64,000 bases of DNA from Bradyrhizobium sp. WBOS07 (GCF_024585165.1 NZ_CP029008.1:4154001-4218000); one strand, 5' to 3'; shown: positions 47,341-56,542, counted from the stretch's first letter. Numbers and translations are program-made. Notes: a model not told the origin generated them from the sequence alone.

Positions 47341-48111
47341 CTAGCCTCCCGCGCGGCGGCGCGCTTCGGCGGCCGCGGCCTGTGTGGTCTCGGCATCGGT
47401 GCCGAGATAGACCTCGATGACGCGCGGATCGCCGGCGACCGCGCTCGGCAGGCCTTCCGAGATCTTCTCGCCGTGATCGAGCACCATGACGCGATCGACG
47501 ACGCGCATCAGCACGCCCATGATGTGCTCGACCCAGATGATGGTGATCCCGAGCTCGTCGCGGATGTTGCGCAGCATGTCGGCGGCCTGGTCCATCTCGG
47601 CCTCGTCGAGGCCGCCGAGGCTCTCGTCGGCCAGCAGCAGCTTCGGCGCGGTGGCGAGCGCCTTGGCGAGCTCGAGCTTCTTCAGGCCGGCGGCACCGAG
47701 ACCGTCGACGCTGGCATGGCGATCGGTCGGCAGGCCGACCATGGCGAGCGAACGCTCGGCCGCCTCCTCGGCCTTGACGCGGCTGTGGCGGCCCTGCCCA
47801 TAAAAGCCGGCGAGCGCGACGTTCTCGAAGATGGTCAGGCGGCGGAACGGGCGCGGAATCTGGAAAGTGCGGCCGATGCCGCTGTTGATGATCCGGTGCG
47901 GGGCGAGCCCCGCGATCTCGGAGCCGCCGAACAGGATCGAGCCCGAGGTCGGCGCCAGCGTGCCGGAGAGCATGTTGAAGATCGTGCTCTTGCCCGAGCC
48001 GTTGGGGCCGATCAGGCCGAGGATCTCGCCCTGGTCGACCCGAAACGACACGTTGTTCACGGCGGTGAAGCCGCCAAACCGCTTCACCAGCCCGCTGACT
48101 TCCAGCACCAA
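47341..48111 (-). CDS. ABC transporter ATP-binding protein, LivG-like with divergent signature motif
   Basis: A 256-residue ATPase. Walker A GPNGSGKST is normal and the LivG-specific IGRTFQIPRPFRRLTIFENV is present. The ABC signature, usually LSxGQ, reads LGAAGLKKLELA, and Walker B is LLLADESLGGL in place of DEPxAGL. The H-loop WVEHI is present. Such a signature might weaken one of the two ATP sites; the LivF-like partner is normal. Upstream gene is the binding protein, 12 bases away. Confidence 0.9.
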   Translation of the reverse strand: MVLEVSGLVKRFGGFTAVNNVSFRVDQGEILGLIGPNGSGKSTIFNMLSGTLAPTSGSILFGGSEIAGLAPHRIINSGIGRTFQIPRPFRRLTIFENVALAGFYGQGRHSRVKAEEAAERSLAMVGLPTDRHASVDGLGAAGLKKLELAKALATAPKLLLADESLGGLDEAEMDQAADMLRNIRDELGITIIWVEHIMGVLMRVVDRVMVLDHGEKISEGLPSAVAGDPRVIEVYLGTDAETTQAAAAEARRRAGG

Positions 48112-48123
48112 AGCTCTCCGCCG

Positions 48124-49446
48124 CTACTGGTTGCTATAGGTGGTGCCCTTCGGCAGCGGCAGCACGGCCTCGCGCTGCGCTTGGCTCTTGGGCCACACCA
48201 CGTAGGACTTGTCGTCGACGTACTGGATCACGACGGGGAACGAGCGCTCGTTCTGGCCGGCCATGGGCGAGCCTTCGCCGTGGAACTTGACGCCGAAGCC
48301 GAGCATGGTGCCGCCCTCGGGGATGTCGGTGTCGAGTGCTGCCTTGCGCAGGGAGTCGGGATCTATACCGCCGTATTTCTTGATGGCTCGCGGCAGCACG
48401 TCGGTCAGGAACAGGTGGGTGTTGGACGCCGCCATGCCGACATGAGCCGAACGGATGGCGAGGCCCGGCTTGCGCTTGTCGAACTCCTCGCCGACCGCCT
48501 TGATGATCGGCGGCAGCTTCGGATCCATGCTCTTCTGGTTGGCCAGCCAGATCGAGATCGGATCGGTGTTGAAGACGTAGTTGACATCGGCGCCGAGGCC
48601 TTCCTTCAGCTTCTCATAGACCCCGTAGCCGGCGCCATGTCCCACCAGTGCCCCGAACTTCAGCCCCTGCTCGCGCGCTTGCCGGAGCAGCAGGGTGATG
48701 TCGGGATTGTAGCCGGTGTGGAAGACCACATCCGGCTTGGCCCGCTTCAGCTTGGTGACCAGCGCAGACAAATCCGGGGCCGTGGCCGAATAGCCCTCCC
48801 TGAGCACGATGTTGAAGCCGGCCTTCTTGGCACCGGCTTCGTTGCCCTTGGCAACGTCGACGCCGTAGGCGCCATCCTCATGGATGATGGCGACCCGCAG
48901 GTCCTTTGGCTCCTTGCCCAGCTTCTCCTTCGTGTTCTGCGCGATGAAGTCCATCGTCATCATGCCGAACTGATCGCCGGAGGCCTGCGGCCGAAACACG
49001 TATTTGTAGTTCTTGTTCTCCAGCACCGCAGAAGAGATGCAGGTCGTGATCCACATGAACTTCTTCAGTTGCTCGACGCGCGCTGCCACCGGCACGCACT
49101 GCGCCGAGGAAAAGAAGCCGAGCAGCATGTCGACCTTTTCCTGCTCGATCAAACGGATCGCTTCATTGATGGCGACGTCCGGCTTGCTCTGAGCATCGGC
49201 ATAGATCGCCTCGATCTTGTAGCCCTCGACGTCCTTCCCGCTGTACTGATCCAGCATGATTCGCGCGCCGGTATATTGCAGCTCCGAGCCACCGCCGGCG
49301 AGCGGGCCGGTCAGATCATAGATGACACCGATCTTGAGCTTCTTGTCTTGAGCCTTGTCTTGGGCCTCGGCGGACACCGCCAAACCTGTCGCCGATATCG
49401 CGACCAACAGCCCACGTAGCAAACGGGCAGCCATGCGCATGCGCAT
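48124..49446 (-). CDS. ABC transporter substrate-binding protein (branched-chain amino-acid type)
   Basis: A 440-residue periplasmic receptor with a Sec signal peptide (LLRGLLVAISATGLAVSAEA). The mature part begins KKLKIGVIYDLTGPLAGGGS and has HEDGAYGVDVAKGNEAGAKK and GYNPDITLLLRQAREQGL. It shares these strings with the orphan Tat-exported paralogue at 20272-21582. The start with GGGAGGTTCTG upstream is firm. It heads the operon of ATPases, permeases and ppk2. Confidence 0.93.
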   Translation of the reverse strand: MRMRMAARLLRGLLVAISATGLAVSAEAQDKAQDKKLKIGVIYDLTGPLAGGGSELQYTGARIMLDQYSGKDVEGYKIEAIYADAQSKPDVAINEAIRLIEQEKVDMLLGFFSSAQCVPVAARVEQLKKFMWITTCISSAVLENKNYKYVFRPQASGDQFGMMTMDFIAQNTKEKLGKEPKDLRVAIIHEDGAYGVDVAKGNEAGAKKAGFNIVLREGYSATAPDLSALVTKLKRAKPDVVFHTGYNPDITLLLRQAREQGLKFGALVGHGAGYGVYEKLKEGLGADVNYVFNTDPISIWLANQKSMDPKLPPIIKAVGEEFDKRKPGLAIRSAHVGMAASNTHLFLTDVLPRAIKKYGGIDPDSLRKAALDTDIPEGGTMLGFGVKFHGEGSPMAGQNERSFPVVIQYVDDKSYVVWPKSQAQREAVLPLPKGTTYSNQ

Positions 49447-49539
49447 CAGAACCTCCCTGGACGATTGTGCGTTGCATTCGTCTTGATCTTGCTTGCCCCC
49501 ATCACATGGGCAGAGCGCAGGGATGTCAAGCCTTGCGCA

Positions 49540-50244
49540 TCAGCGCGAGGCGAACTGCTGCTCGATAAAGGCCGTGACAAATCGCGGCATGGTCGGCTTC
49601 AGATCACTCATCCCGCGCACGAGATGGATGGCCGACAATTCGGGCTCGTCCTCGCGGGCGAGGTTGGCTTCGATCCGGGCGCGGGCCTCCTCGCCCGACA
49701 TATCCAGGTTGAGCACCTGCATCATCGCAATCGTCGGACCGCTGACGACGCAGTGCCATTCCGGCTCGGCCCGGTAGTCCGCCGGCGTCAGGCCGGTCTC
49801 CTCCTCGAGCTCGCGGACGACGCTGCCGGGGATGTCCAGCGCGCCGTCCCTGACGTCGTCGAGATCGGGCGTGCCCGACGGGAAGTAGATACGGCCCGCA
49901 TTGGCGGTGTGCTGCGCCATCTCGCCCATGATGAAGGCGCCGTCGGAGGTACGCAGCGCGCCTATGCCGAAACCGTTGAACACGGGGACGCCGGGAAAGC
50001 CCCAGTCGCGCCAGGCGAGGAAGCTTGCGAAATCGGTCTCGAAATAGGTGGAAGCGAAATGGCCGCCCGCGAACACGGGATCGCGTCCGAGCAGGACCCG
50101 GCCGTTCCAGATCTTCGGCCGCTCGCGCTGCTTCTCGGCGAAGTGCGCCGCGATCTCGTCACGACGCTCCTCGGCGAACGGCCAGGCGATCGGCCGCACC
50201 GCAAGAGCGAGCGTCGTGACGCGATGAATGATCGGTGACGTCAT
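49540..50244 (-). CDS. NUDIX hydrolase
   Basis: A 234-residue protein with a Nudix box whose catalytic helix RELEEETGL is intact; the preceding GX5E part is degenerate (VRDGALDIPGSVV). Upstream are IWNGRVLLGRDPVFAGGHFA and RIYFPSGTPDLDDV. Nudix enzymes cleave nucleoside diphosphates linked to another group; substrate unknown. A stand-alone gene 21 bases upstream of, and apart from, the neighbouring binding-protein gene on the same strand. Confidence 0.85.
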   Translation of the reverse strand: MTSPIIHRVTTLALAVRPIAWPFAEERRDEIAAHFAEKQRERPKIWNGRVLLGRDPVFAGGHFASTYFETDFASFLAWRDWGFPGVPVFNGFGIGALRTSDGAFIMGEMAQHTANAGRIYFPSGTPDLDDVRDGALDIPGSVVRELEEETGLTPADYRAEPEWHCVVSGPTIAMMQVLNLDMSGEEARARIEANLAREDEPELSAIHLVRGMSDLKPTMPRFVTAFIEQQFASR

Positions 50245-50265
50245 GCGGGACGACTATCGCGTCAG

Positions 50266-51291
50266 CTATTTGACATTTCCCGTGGTCTTCTTGGCTTGTT
50301 CGACGAACTTGTTGGTGAAGGTCTTGCTGACGTCGATCTTGGCATTGGCCACCTCGGGCGAGCCGACGCTGAACACCGCGAGCACGGCGTCCGCCCCCTT
50401 CGGGTCCATCTTGCCGGTCTCCGAGTACATCGGAATCGTGTTCTTCAGCGCGGCGAGATAGAGATCCTTGTTCTTGCCGACCGTCTCCTCCGGCATCTTC
50501 GCCATGATCTCCTCCGGCGAGTGCGAATGGATCCAGGCCAGCGTGGCGAGGATGGCATTGGTAAGAGCCTGCGCCTCCTTCTCGTGGCCGTTGATCCAGG
50601 CCACGGTCGAGTAGAGCGCCCCGCCGGGATACTCGCCGCCGAACGTCTCGAGCGTGTCCTTCTGCGTGCGGGTGTCCGAGAGGATGCGCAGATCCTTGTA
50701 GCTGCCCTGAAGCACGGTCACGGAAGGGTCGAGCATCACGGCAGCGTCGATCTGACCCTGCTGCATGGCGGCGACCGCGGTGGCACCGAGACCGACGCCG
50801 ATCACGGCGACGCTGGTGGGATCGATCCCGTTCTTCTTGAGCATGTATTTGAGGAAGAAGTCGGTGGAGGAGCCGGGCGCACTCACGCCGACCTTCTTGC
50901 CGGCGAGATCCTTGACCGACTTGATCTCATTGGTCCGCGAGGGCGCGACCACCAGCACGAGGCCGGGATAGCGGTCATAGACCACGAAGGACTGGAGCTC
51001 CTGCTTCTTGGCGGCGAGATTGACGCAATGGTCGAAATAGCCGGAGACGACGTCGGCGCTGCCGCCGAGCACGGCCTTCAGCGCGTCCGAGCCGCCCTTG
51101 AGGTCGACCAGCTCGACATTGAGGCCGGCCTTCTCGTATTCACCGAGCTGCCTGGCCAGCACCGTCGGCAGATAGCACAGGCAGGAGCCGCCGCCGACCG
51201 CGATGGTGACCTTGCTTTGCGCCTGGGCAAGCGAGACGGTGAGCGTCAGCGCGAGCAGCGCGCCGGCGAGCCTGGCAATCGTGTTCTTCAT
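50266..51291 (-). CDS. NitT/TauT-type ABC transporter substrate-binding protein
   Basis: A 341-residue periplasmic protein (signal peptide MKNTIARLAGALLALTLTVS, cleavage near AQA) of the SsuA/THI5/NMT1 family. Typical strings are VTIAVGGGSCLCYLPTVLAR, LVDLKGGSDALKAVLGGSAD and LAGKKVGVSAPGSSTDFFLK. The family binds nitrate, taurine, sulfonates or thiamine precursors; ligand not predictable. The start follows GGAGGAAC. The matching permease and ATPase are 3.5 kb away (54805-56411), separated by an unrelated operon. Confidence 0.9.
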   Translation of the reverse strand: MKNTIARLAGALLALTLTVSLAQAQSKVTIAVGGGSCLCYLPTVLARQLGEYEKAGLNVELVDLKGGSDALKAVLGGSADVVSGYFDHCVNLAAKKQELQSFVVYDRYPGLVLVVAPSRTNEIKSVKDLAGKKVGVSAPGSSTDFFLKYMLKKNGIDPTSVAVIGVGLGATAVAAMQQGQIDAAVMLDPSVTVLQGSYKDLRILSDTRTQKDTLETFGGEYPGGALYSTVAWINGHEKEAQALTNAILATLAWIHSHSPEEIMAKMPEETVGKNKDLYLAALKNTIPMYSETGKMDPKGADAVLAVFSVGSPEVANAKIDVSKTFTNKFVEQAKKTTGNVK

Positions 51292-51363
51292 GGGGTTCCT
51301 CCGTTCGGCCGGCGGCACCATAGAGCAGCGGGAGGGGCTTGAGAAGCTTTCCGAGTCCTGAAG

Positions 51364-52137
51364 CTAGATCGGTCCCGTCTGTTTCCGAATTTCATTTGCG
51401 ATCGGCTTGAGGGTGTCCCCCGGAAGCTGGCCGACGAGCGTATAGCCCATGCCGCGATCCGCCCATGCGAAGCCCGCGATATCGCCCGCCGCGTGCGGCA
51501 TCATTGGCGCATCCTGACTGCCGCTGCTCATTGGACGTGTCAGCATGACGAGACGGTCGCCTCGATCGTCGTCATACATGAACATCGCGGCCGGACCATG
51601 CGAGGTCGCAACCAGGCGCCCCCCCATCAGCCGATAGCCCGACGCGGAGAGATCAGGCACCTTGACCGCCCGCCTCAGCCGGCCGGACACCCATTGCGTG
51701 AGCTCGGCGCTGTCGGACGCTCGTATTTCGACCGGCCGCACGCGATCCGGTGCGTAGACGCCATAGGAGTAGGCAGCCTCTTGTGCCAATGCGGGCAAGC
51801 CGGTCGAACCACCTTGCGACAGGCCGCGCATGGTCCACCCGCCGACACCGCCGATGCCCACCAGCAACAGCGCCGCGATTGCGCTCCATGTACGCAAAGG
51901 ACCTCGTTTTCGACGTTCGATGATGTGCGACAGATTCAGTTCGACCGGCACAGGTTCATCCGCAATCGAAGCCAACGCGCTGCGCAACTGTTCGCGCTGG
52001 CTGGCGAAGGCCGCGACGCGCCGGGCGGCATCCGGATGATCGTTCAGATAGGAAGCAACCTCTCCACGACGCTCGGGTGCTAGTGCCTGGTCCACAAAGG
52101 CGTGGAGATCATCTTCCGTGATCGGTCGCTGGCTCAT
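51364..52137 (-). CDS. Anti-sigma factor (membrane-anchored, zinc-free type)
   Basis: A 257-residue protein. The N-terminal 60 residues (ITEDDLHAFVDQALAPERRG EVASYL) are an anti-sigma domain of the kind found before ECF partners but without the HxxxCxxC zinc motif. One membrane segment follows (TWSAIAALLLVGIGGVGGW, about 83-101), then a periplasmic domain with RPVEIRASDSAELTQWVSGR. It would hold the ECF sigma factor encoded upstream. ATGA overlap with that gene. Confidence 0.88.
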   Translation of the reverse strand: MSQRPITEDDLHAFVDQALAPERRGEVASYLNDHPDAARRVAAFASQREQLRSALASIADEPVPVELNLSHIIERRKRGPLRTWSAIAALLLVGIGGVGGWTMRGLSQGGSTGLPALAQEAAYSYGVYAPDRVRPVEIRASDSAELTQWVSGRLRRAVKVPDLSASGYRLMGGRLVATSHGPAAMFMYDDDRGDRLVMLTRPMSSGSQDAPMMPHAAGDIAGFAWADRGMGYTLVGQLPGDTLKPIANEIRKQTGPI

Positions 52138-52652
52138 TTCACGCTCCGCAATTCCATGATATTCCCCGGCGCAGCCCCCTCCATCTCATGCTGCAGCCGT
52201 TCCCGCGCGCGGGACAGGCGCGACATCACGGTCCCGATCGGGACATCCAGCATTTTCGCGGCATCGGCATAGGAAAAGTCTTCGACTGCAACCAGCAGCA
52301 GCACGGCCCGCTGCTCCTCCGGCAGCTTCGCGAGCTTGTTCAAGACATCCTGATAGATCAGCCTGTGCTCCTGCGCGGCAGCACTCACGAGCTCGCGCTC
52401 GCCTGCATCGTCGATCGGCATATGCCTTCCCCGCGTCGCGGCCTGACGAAATTGGGTGACCGCCAGATTGTGGAGGATGGTGAACAGCCAGGCGCGCACG
52501 CTGCCGTCGCGCCGCTGATGCCAGCGGCCGACGGCGCGCTCCAGGCAATCCTGAACCAGATCGTCGGCCGTAGCGCGATCACGCATCAGCGCCCGCGCAT
52601 ATCGGCGGAGCGAGGGGATCAGCGGTTCGACCTGAACCAGCATGTCCTTCAT
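52134..52652 (-). CDS. ECF-type RNA polymerase sigma factor
   Basis: A 172-residue sigma factor: region 2 (RRYARALMRDRATADDLVQD CLERA ... RAWLFTILHNLA) and region 4 (LPEEQRAVLLLVAVEDFSYA DAAKMLDVPIGTVMSRLSRA). The start MKDMLVQ has GGAGCG upstream and overlaps no other gene. It is coupled to the anti-sigma gene and lies 40 bases after the beta-propeller gene. Autoregulation through the promoter at 54741-54766 is likely. Confidence 0.93.
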   Translation of the reverse strand: MKDMLVQVEPLIPSLRRYARALMRDRATADDLVQDCLERAVGRWHQRRDGSVRAWLFTILHNLAVTQFRQAATRGRHMPIDDAGERELVSAAAQEHRLIYQDVLNKLAKLPEEQRAVLLLVAVEDFSYADAAKMLDVPIGTVMSRLSRARERLQHEMEGAAPGNIMELRSVK

Positions 52653-52692
52653 GGAGCGCTCCGCCCGCCTTTCGTCGACGCCCGACGGCGCG

Positions 52693-54162
52693 TCATTGTG
52701 TCTGGATCTGGACCGCGGCGCCGGGCTCGGCCGAGTCACCGGAAGCTATCACGAGATATCGCTTTCCGGAGACCGCGGATTGATCGACGATCTGGCGGAT
52801 CGGGCCAGCCGCGTTGACGATGGCTGATCCGGCCGGATTCGTCATGAAGGCCGCAAGTGGCTGCAGCGGCCCGCTTCCGTCAATTTGATCCGCCAGCGCA
52901 AGCACGTATTTCTGCTTGGGTTGAAGTCCCGTCACCGAAGCCTGCAATATCTGAATCAGGCCCTGGTCGAACAGCGAGACGCTGGTCGGCGCCGTGCCGT
53001 CCTTCGATCCGTCCTTGGGACCCATCGAAAGATGGGCGACCCGGCCGGCTACGCCCAGCGGCTGCAGATTCTGGCGGTCATCCGGATTGGGCGCCGCGCC
53101 TGGGACGTAGGCGATCGCCTGCGGTGCCTGGCCGATCGGGACAGTCGCAACCACGCTGTTGGTCGCAGTGTCGATCGCTGCGAGGGCGTCGGCGTTCTCG
53201 AGGCCGACATAGATGCGCGTGCCATCGCCAGACGGCCAGACGCCGTGGGGCAGACTACCGACCGGGATCGTCGCGACCTGCGAGAAATCGTCCGTGCGGA
53301 AAACCTTCACCAGGTTCAGACCACCGACGGTGACATAGGCGAACGTGCCCTTGGCAGTGTGCGCGAAGTTGACGTGATTGGTGATCGGACCAGTGTCGAT
53401 CGTCTTGATCGGGTTGAACGGCGGCTTCGCGTTGAACACCTGGGTCCGCCCGACATCCTTCAGCGTGAACCAGACCTGGTTTCCGTTGGGCGTCGCCGCG
53501 ATGTTCGGGCAGAACGGGCTCTCCTGCTTTACTTTGGCGATGATCCTGTGATCGGCGACAGATACGACATCGGTCTCGGGATTGAACGACGAGCAGATGT
53601 AGCCGTACTTGCCGTCAGGCGAGAAGATCTGCATCCCCGGCCCGTTGGGGGTCGTGATGCGGGTCTTCTCCTTCAGGCTCTTGGCATCGATCACGGAAAT
53701 GTAGTTTTCGCCGCGGACGGTGACCCACACCTCCTTGCCATCGGGGGTGTAGAACGCCTCGTGGGGCGACCGCCCGACATAAGTCGTGTGCTTGACCGCG
53801 TTGGTCGCGGTGTCGATGAATGTCACCGAATTCGAGCCGATCGATACCACGGCAAGCGTCTTGTGATCGGGGGAGAAACCCATGCCGTGCACGAGAACCT
53901 GGCCCTTGTAGAGCGGGCTGAAATTGCCGGGTTGCGGATCTCCGAGGCGGATCACACCAAGCAGCTTGTTGTCGACCGGATCTGTCACCGAGACCGTGTT
54001 CGAGAACTGCTCGGCCGCATAGACGCGATCGTGATGACTGATCGGAATATCGCGGGCGGATAGCGCGCCCGGCGCCTGCCCTGCCCATGCGGCCGAACCC
54101 GTGGCGAGCATCGTGGCTGCGAGGAAAACGCTCTTCATGATGTTGCTTTGCGACGCCTTCAT
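52693..54162 (-). CDS. Exported YVTN-family beta-propeller protein
   Basis: A 489-residue secreted propeller. Signal peptide (SVFLAATMLATGSAAWA), then repeated blades such as NSVTFIDTATNAVKHTTYVG and DALAAIDTATNSVVATVPIG, and a C-terminal all-beta extension. YncE/YVTN proteins may bind ligands or scaffold in the periplasm. AGGAGT precedes the start. It is the second gene of the DUF305-sigma operon. Confidence 0.85.
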   Translation of the reverse strand: MKASQSNIMKSVFLAATMLATGSAAWAGQAPGALSARDIPISHHDRVYAAEQFSNTVSVTDPVDNKLLGVIRLGDPQPGNFSPLYKGQVLVHGMGFSPDHKTLAVVSIGSNSVTFIDTATNAVKHTTYVGRSPHEAFYTPDGKEVWVTVRGENYISVIDAKSLKEKTRITTPNGPGMQIFSPDGKYGYICSSFNPETDVVSVADHRIIAKVKQESPFCPNIAATPNGNQVWFTLKDVGRTQVFNAKPPFNPIKTIDTGPITNHVNFAHTAKGTFAYVTVGGLNLVKVFRTDDFSQVATIPVGSLPHGVWPSGDGTRIYVGLENADALAAIDTATNSVVATVPIGQAPQAIAYVPGAAPNPDDRQNLQPLGVAGRVAHLSMGPKDGSKDGTAPTSVSLFDQGLIQILQASVTGLQPKQKYVLALADQIDGSGPLQPLAAFMTNPAGSAIVNAAGPIRQIVDQSAVSGKRYLVIASGDSAEPGAAVQIQTQ

Positions 54163-54171
54163 CGGTGACTC

Positions 54172-54705
54172 CTATTTCTTCGTTGCGGCGGACATATCCA
54201 TCTGCACACCCTGATGATGAACGTTTGCGGCTGGAGCGGATGGCTGTTGCGTCGGAGCCGGCGTCGTGTCCGTTGCAGGCTCGCCGATGGCGAGTTTCAT
54301 CGCCGCGATCTCCTGCATCTGATCGACGATGATCTCCTGGGCGATGCGCCGTAATTGCTCGTTCTTGCCGTAACGCAGCTCGATCACCGCCATGTCGATC
54401 GCACCCTGGTGATGCGGGGTCATCATCGCAACGAAGTCGCGATCGATATCGCCGGTCGGCTTGGCCGCCATGTCGTCCATCATCTTCGTCATCGCCGCGT
54501 CGTTCTCTTGCAGGAACGCACGCTCGTCCGCGCTGTGCGCAACCGGCGCGGCGACCGGATGAGGTTCATGCGCGAGCACGAGCGACGGCAGCGCGAATGC
54601 GGCGAAAATGCGAGCGCCGATGAGCGCCGTGCCGAGGCCCGGCTTCGGCCATCGGCATCTGCCTGCGAGCGCCGCAACGACGCGGCGAAATTGTAACTGG
54701 TCCAT
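54172..54705 (-). CDS. DUF305 family exported protein
   Basis: A 177-residue protein with an N-terminal hydrophobic export segment (GARIFAAFALPSLVLA) and a four-helix DUF305 domain: FLQENDAAMTKMMDDMAAKP, then MMTPHHQGAIDMAVIELRYG. The HHQGAIDMA core is the family hallmark; some relatives bind copper. It starts the operon, preceded by GGGAG and by an ECF-type promoter. The Pro-rich tail (PAPTQQPSAPAANVHHQGVQ) is unusual. Confidence 0.9.
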   Translation of the reverse strand: MDQLQFRRVVAALAGRCRWPKPGLGTALIGARIFAAFALPSLVLAHEPHPVAAPVAHSADERAFLQENDAAMTKMMDDMAAKPTGDIDRDFVAMMTPHHQGAIDMAVIELRYGKNEQLRRIAQEIIVDQMQEIAAMKLAIGEPATDTTPAPTQQPSAPAANVHHQGVQMDMSAATKK

Positions 54706-54740
54706 CCTGAACTCCCATGCAGCTTTGTTGCATGGGGGTA

Positions 54741-54766
54741 GGACGCGTGGGCGCGCGTTCTATTCC
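54741..54766 (-). promoter_or_regulatory. Candidate ECF-sigma-dependent promoter of the DUF305-sigma operon
   Basis: On the minus strand GGAAT (54762-54766) and CGTCC (54741-54745) are separated by 16 bases, like the GGAAC-N16-CGTT-type promoters of alphaproteobacterial ECF factors. It lies 36 bases upstream of the first gene of the operon that encodes the ECF factor. A hairpin (CCATGCA-N7-TGCATGG, 54715-54735) follows in the leader. Confidence 0.5.
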
Positions 54767-54804
54767 GGCCGGCCGATCACGTAAACGTCAGCAGGCGATC
54801 GAGC

Positions 54805-55593
54805 CTACCCCCGCCCGTCCAACGCCGTCGGCCGCCACACCAGCAGGCGCCGCTCGACCAGCGTCACCCCGAAGTCGATCAGGATCACGAACGCCGAGAG
54901 CACGAACATGCCGGCGAACACGCCGGCGACGTCGAACACGCCCTCGGCCTGCTGGATCAAATAGCCAAGCCCTGCCGCGGATCCCAGATATTCGCCGACC
55001 ACCGCGCCGACCACGGCGAAGCCGACCGAGGTGTGCAGCGAGGAGAACATCCAGGACAGCGCCGAGGGCCAATAGACGTGCTGCATCAGCTGCCGCTCGC
55101 TCATGCCGAGCATGCGGCCGTTGTCGAGCACGGTGCGGCTCACCTCCTTGACGCCCTGATAGACGTTGAAGAACACGATGAAGAACACCAGCGTCACGCC
55201 GAGCGCGACCTTGGACCAGATGCCGAGGCCGAGCCACAGTGCGAAGATCGGCGCCAGCACCACGCGGGGCAGTGCATTGATCATCTTCACGTAAGGATCG
55301 AACACCGCGGCCACCAGCGGCTGGCGCGCGAACCAGAAGCCGACCAGCACGCCGGCCAGCGAACCGATCACGAAGGCGAGGATCGATTCCGTCAGGGTGA
55401 TGCCGAGATGCTTCCAGATCACGCCGGAGGAAAACCACTTCACGATCTGGCTGAAGACGTCGAGCGGGTTGGAGAAGAAGAACGGCGGCAGCAGGATCTT
55501 GCCGAATACGGGGACGGTCGACAGCACCTGCCACAGCACGATGCAGACGACCGCGACCAGGACTTGCAGCGCGAGCAGCGTCGGGCGCGACAT
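54805..55593 (-). CDS. ABC transporter permease, NitT/TauT (SsuC-like)
   Basis: A 262-residue inner-membrane permease with about six membrane segments. The ATPase-contact motif is NVYQGVKEVSRTVLDNGRML and the family strings LPRVVLAPIFALWLGLGIWS and FAVVGAVVGEYLGSAAGLGY are clear. The start ATG overlaps the ATPase stop. Partner of the ATPase below and probably of the binding protein at 50266-51291. Confidence 0.92.
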   Translation of the reverse strand: MSRPTLLALQVLVAVVCIVLWQVLSTVPVFGKILLPPFFFSNPLDVFSQIVKWFSSGVIWKHLGITLTESILAFVIGSLAGVLVGFWFARQPLVAAVFDPYVKMINALPRVVLAPIFALWLGLGIWSKVALGVTLVFFIVFFNVYQGVKEVSRTVLDNGRMLGMSERQLMQHVYWPSALSWMFSSLHTSVGFAVVGAVVGEYLGSAAGLGYLIQQAEGVFDVAGVFAGMFVLSAFVILIDFGVTLVERRLLVWRPTALDGRG

Positions 55594-56411
55594 CAGACCG
55601 TCTCCGCCGCTTGCGTGGATTGCGCGTAACCCTTCATCACCTCGTCCTTGAGCACGCTCCAGATCTCGCGATGGAGCTCGTGGAACCCCTTGTCCAGCCG
55701 TACCTCGAAGATGTCGCGCGGGCGGGCTAAGCTGACGCGCCAATCGCCGATGATGCGCGAGGACGGACCGGCCGACATGATCACGACGCGGTCGGCGAGC
55801 GCGATGGCTTCTTCCAGATCGTGGGTCACGAACAGCACCGCCTTGCGGTCGGCGCTCCACAGATCGAGCAGCAGATTGCCCATCACCTGGCGAGTCTGCG
55901 CATCGAGCGGCCCGAACGGCTCGTCCATCAGGAGGATCTTTGGATCGCGGATCAGCACCTGCGCCAGCGCCACGCGCTTGCGCTGGCCGCCGGAGAGCAT
56001 GTGCGGATAGCGACCCGCGAAGGCGCCAAGGCCGACCGAGGTGAGCCATTGCTGCGCGCGCGGCAGCGCCTCGGCCCGCGGCGTGCCCTTGATCTCGAGC
56101 CCGATCGCGACATTGTCGAGCGCTGTCTTCCAGGGGAACAGCGCGTCGGCCTGGAACAAATAGCCGGCATCCCGGTTCAGCCCGGCCAGCGGCCGGTCGA
56201 AAATCCTGACGCTGCCGGCGGCCGGCTTCAACAGCCCCGCCGCGACGTTGAGCAGCGTCGATTTCCCGCAGCCCGTGGGGCCGACAATGGCCACGAACTC
56301 GCCCTGCGCAACCGCAAGATGGGCTTTCTCCACCGCCGTATAGACCCGCCCGTCCCCGAGCCGGAACGCGACCTTGGCATCTTCCAGCGCCACCGCCGTG
56401 GGCGTCGACAT
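55593..56411 (-). CDS. ABC transporter ATP-binding protein, NitT/TauT (SsuB-like)
   Basis: A 272-residue ATPase. Walker A GPTGCGKST near 44, Q-loop FQADALFPWKTALDNVAIGL, signature LSGGQRKRVALAQ, Walker B LLMDEPFGPLDAQTRQ and H-loop FVTHD are intact. The start was chosen for GGAGGAAGCC; an upstream ATG at 56465 lacks support. Divergent from the osmoprotectant ABC genes that start at 56543. Confidence 0.94.
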   Translation of the reverse strand: MSTPTAVALEDAKVAFRLGDGRVYTAVEKAHLAVAQGEFVAIVGPTGCGKSTLLNVAAGLLKPAAGSVRIFDRPLAGLNRDAGYLFQADALFPWKTALDNVAIGLEIKGTPRAEALPRAQQWLTSVGLGAFAGRYPHMLSGGQRKRVALAQVLIRDPKILLMDEPFGPLDAQTRQVMGNLLLDLWSADRKAVLFVTHDLEEAIALADRVVIMSAGPSSRIIGDWRVSLARPRDIFEVRLDKGFHELHREIWSVLKDEVMKGYAQSTQAAETV

Positions 56412-56542
56412 AGGCTTCCTCCGAATTTCGCTTGATGCCTTAGCCGCTCGCGCCGCCAAGTTCAATCAAGGCGGCAAGCGTGCTACGCATGGGACCACCC
56501 TCCCTGGCCCGCCAGGGAAGGACAAGCGCGAGCCTACTTGAG

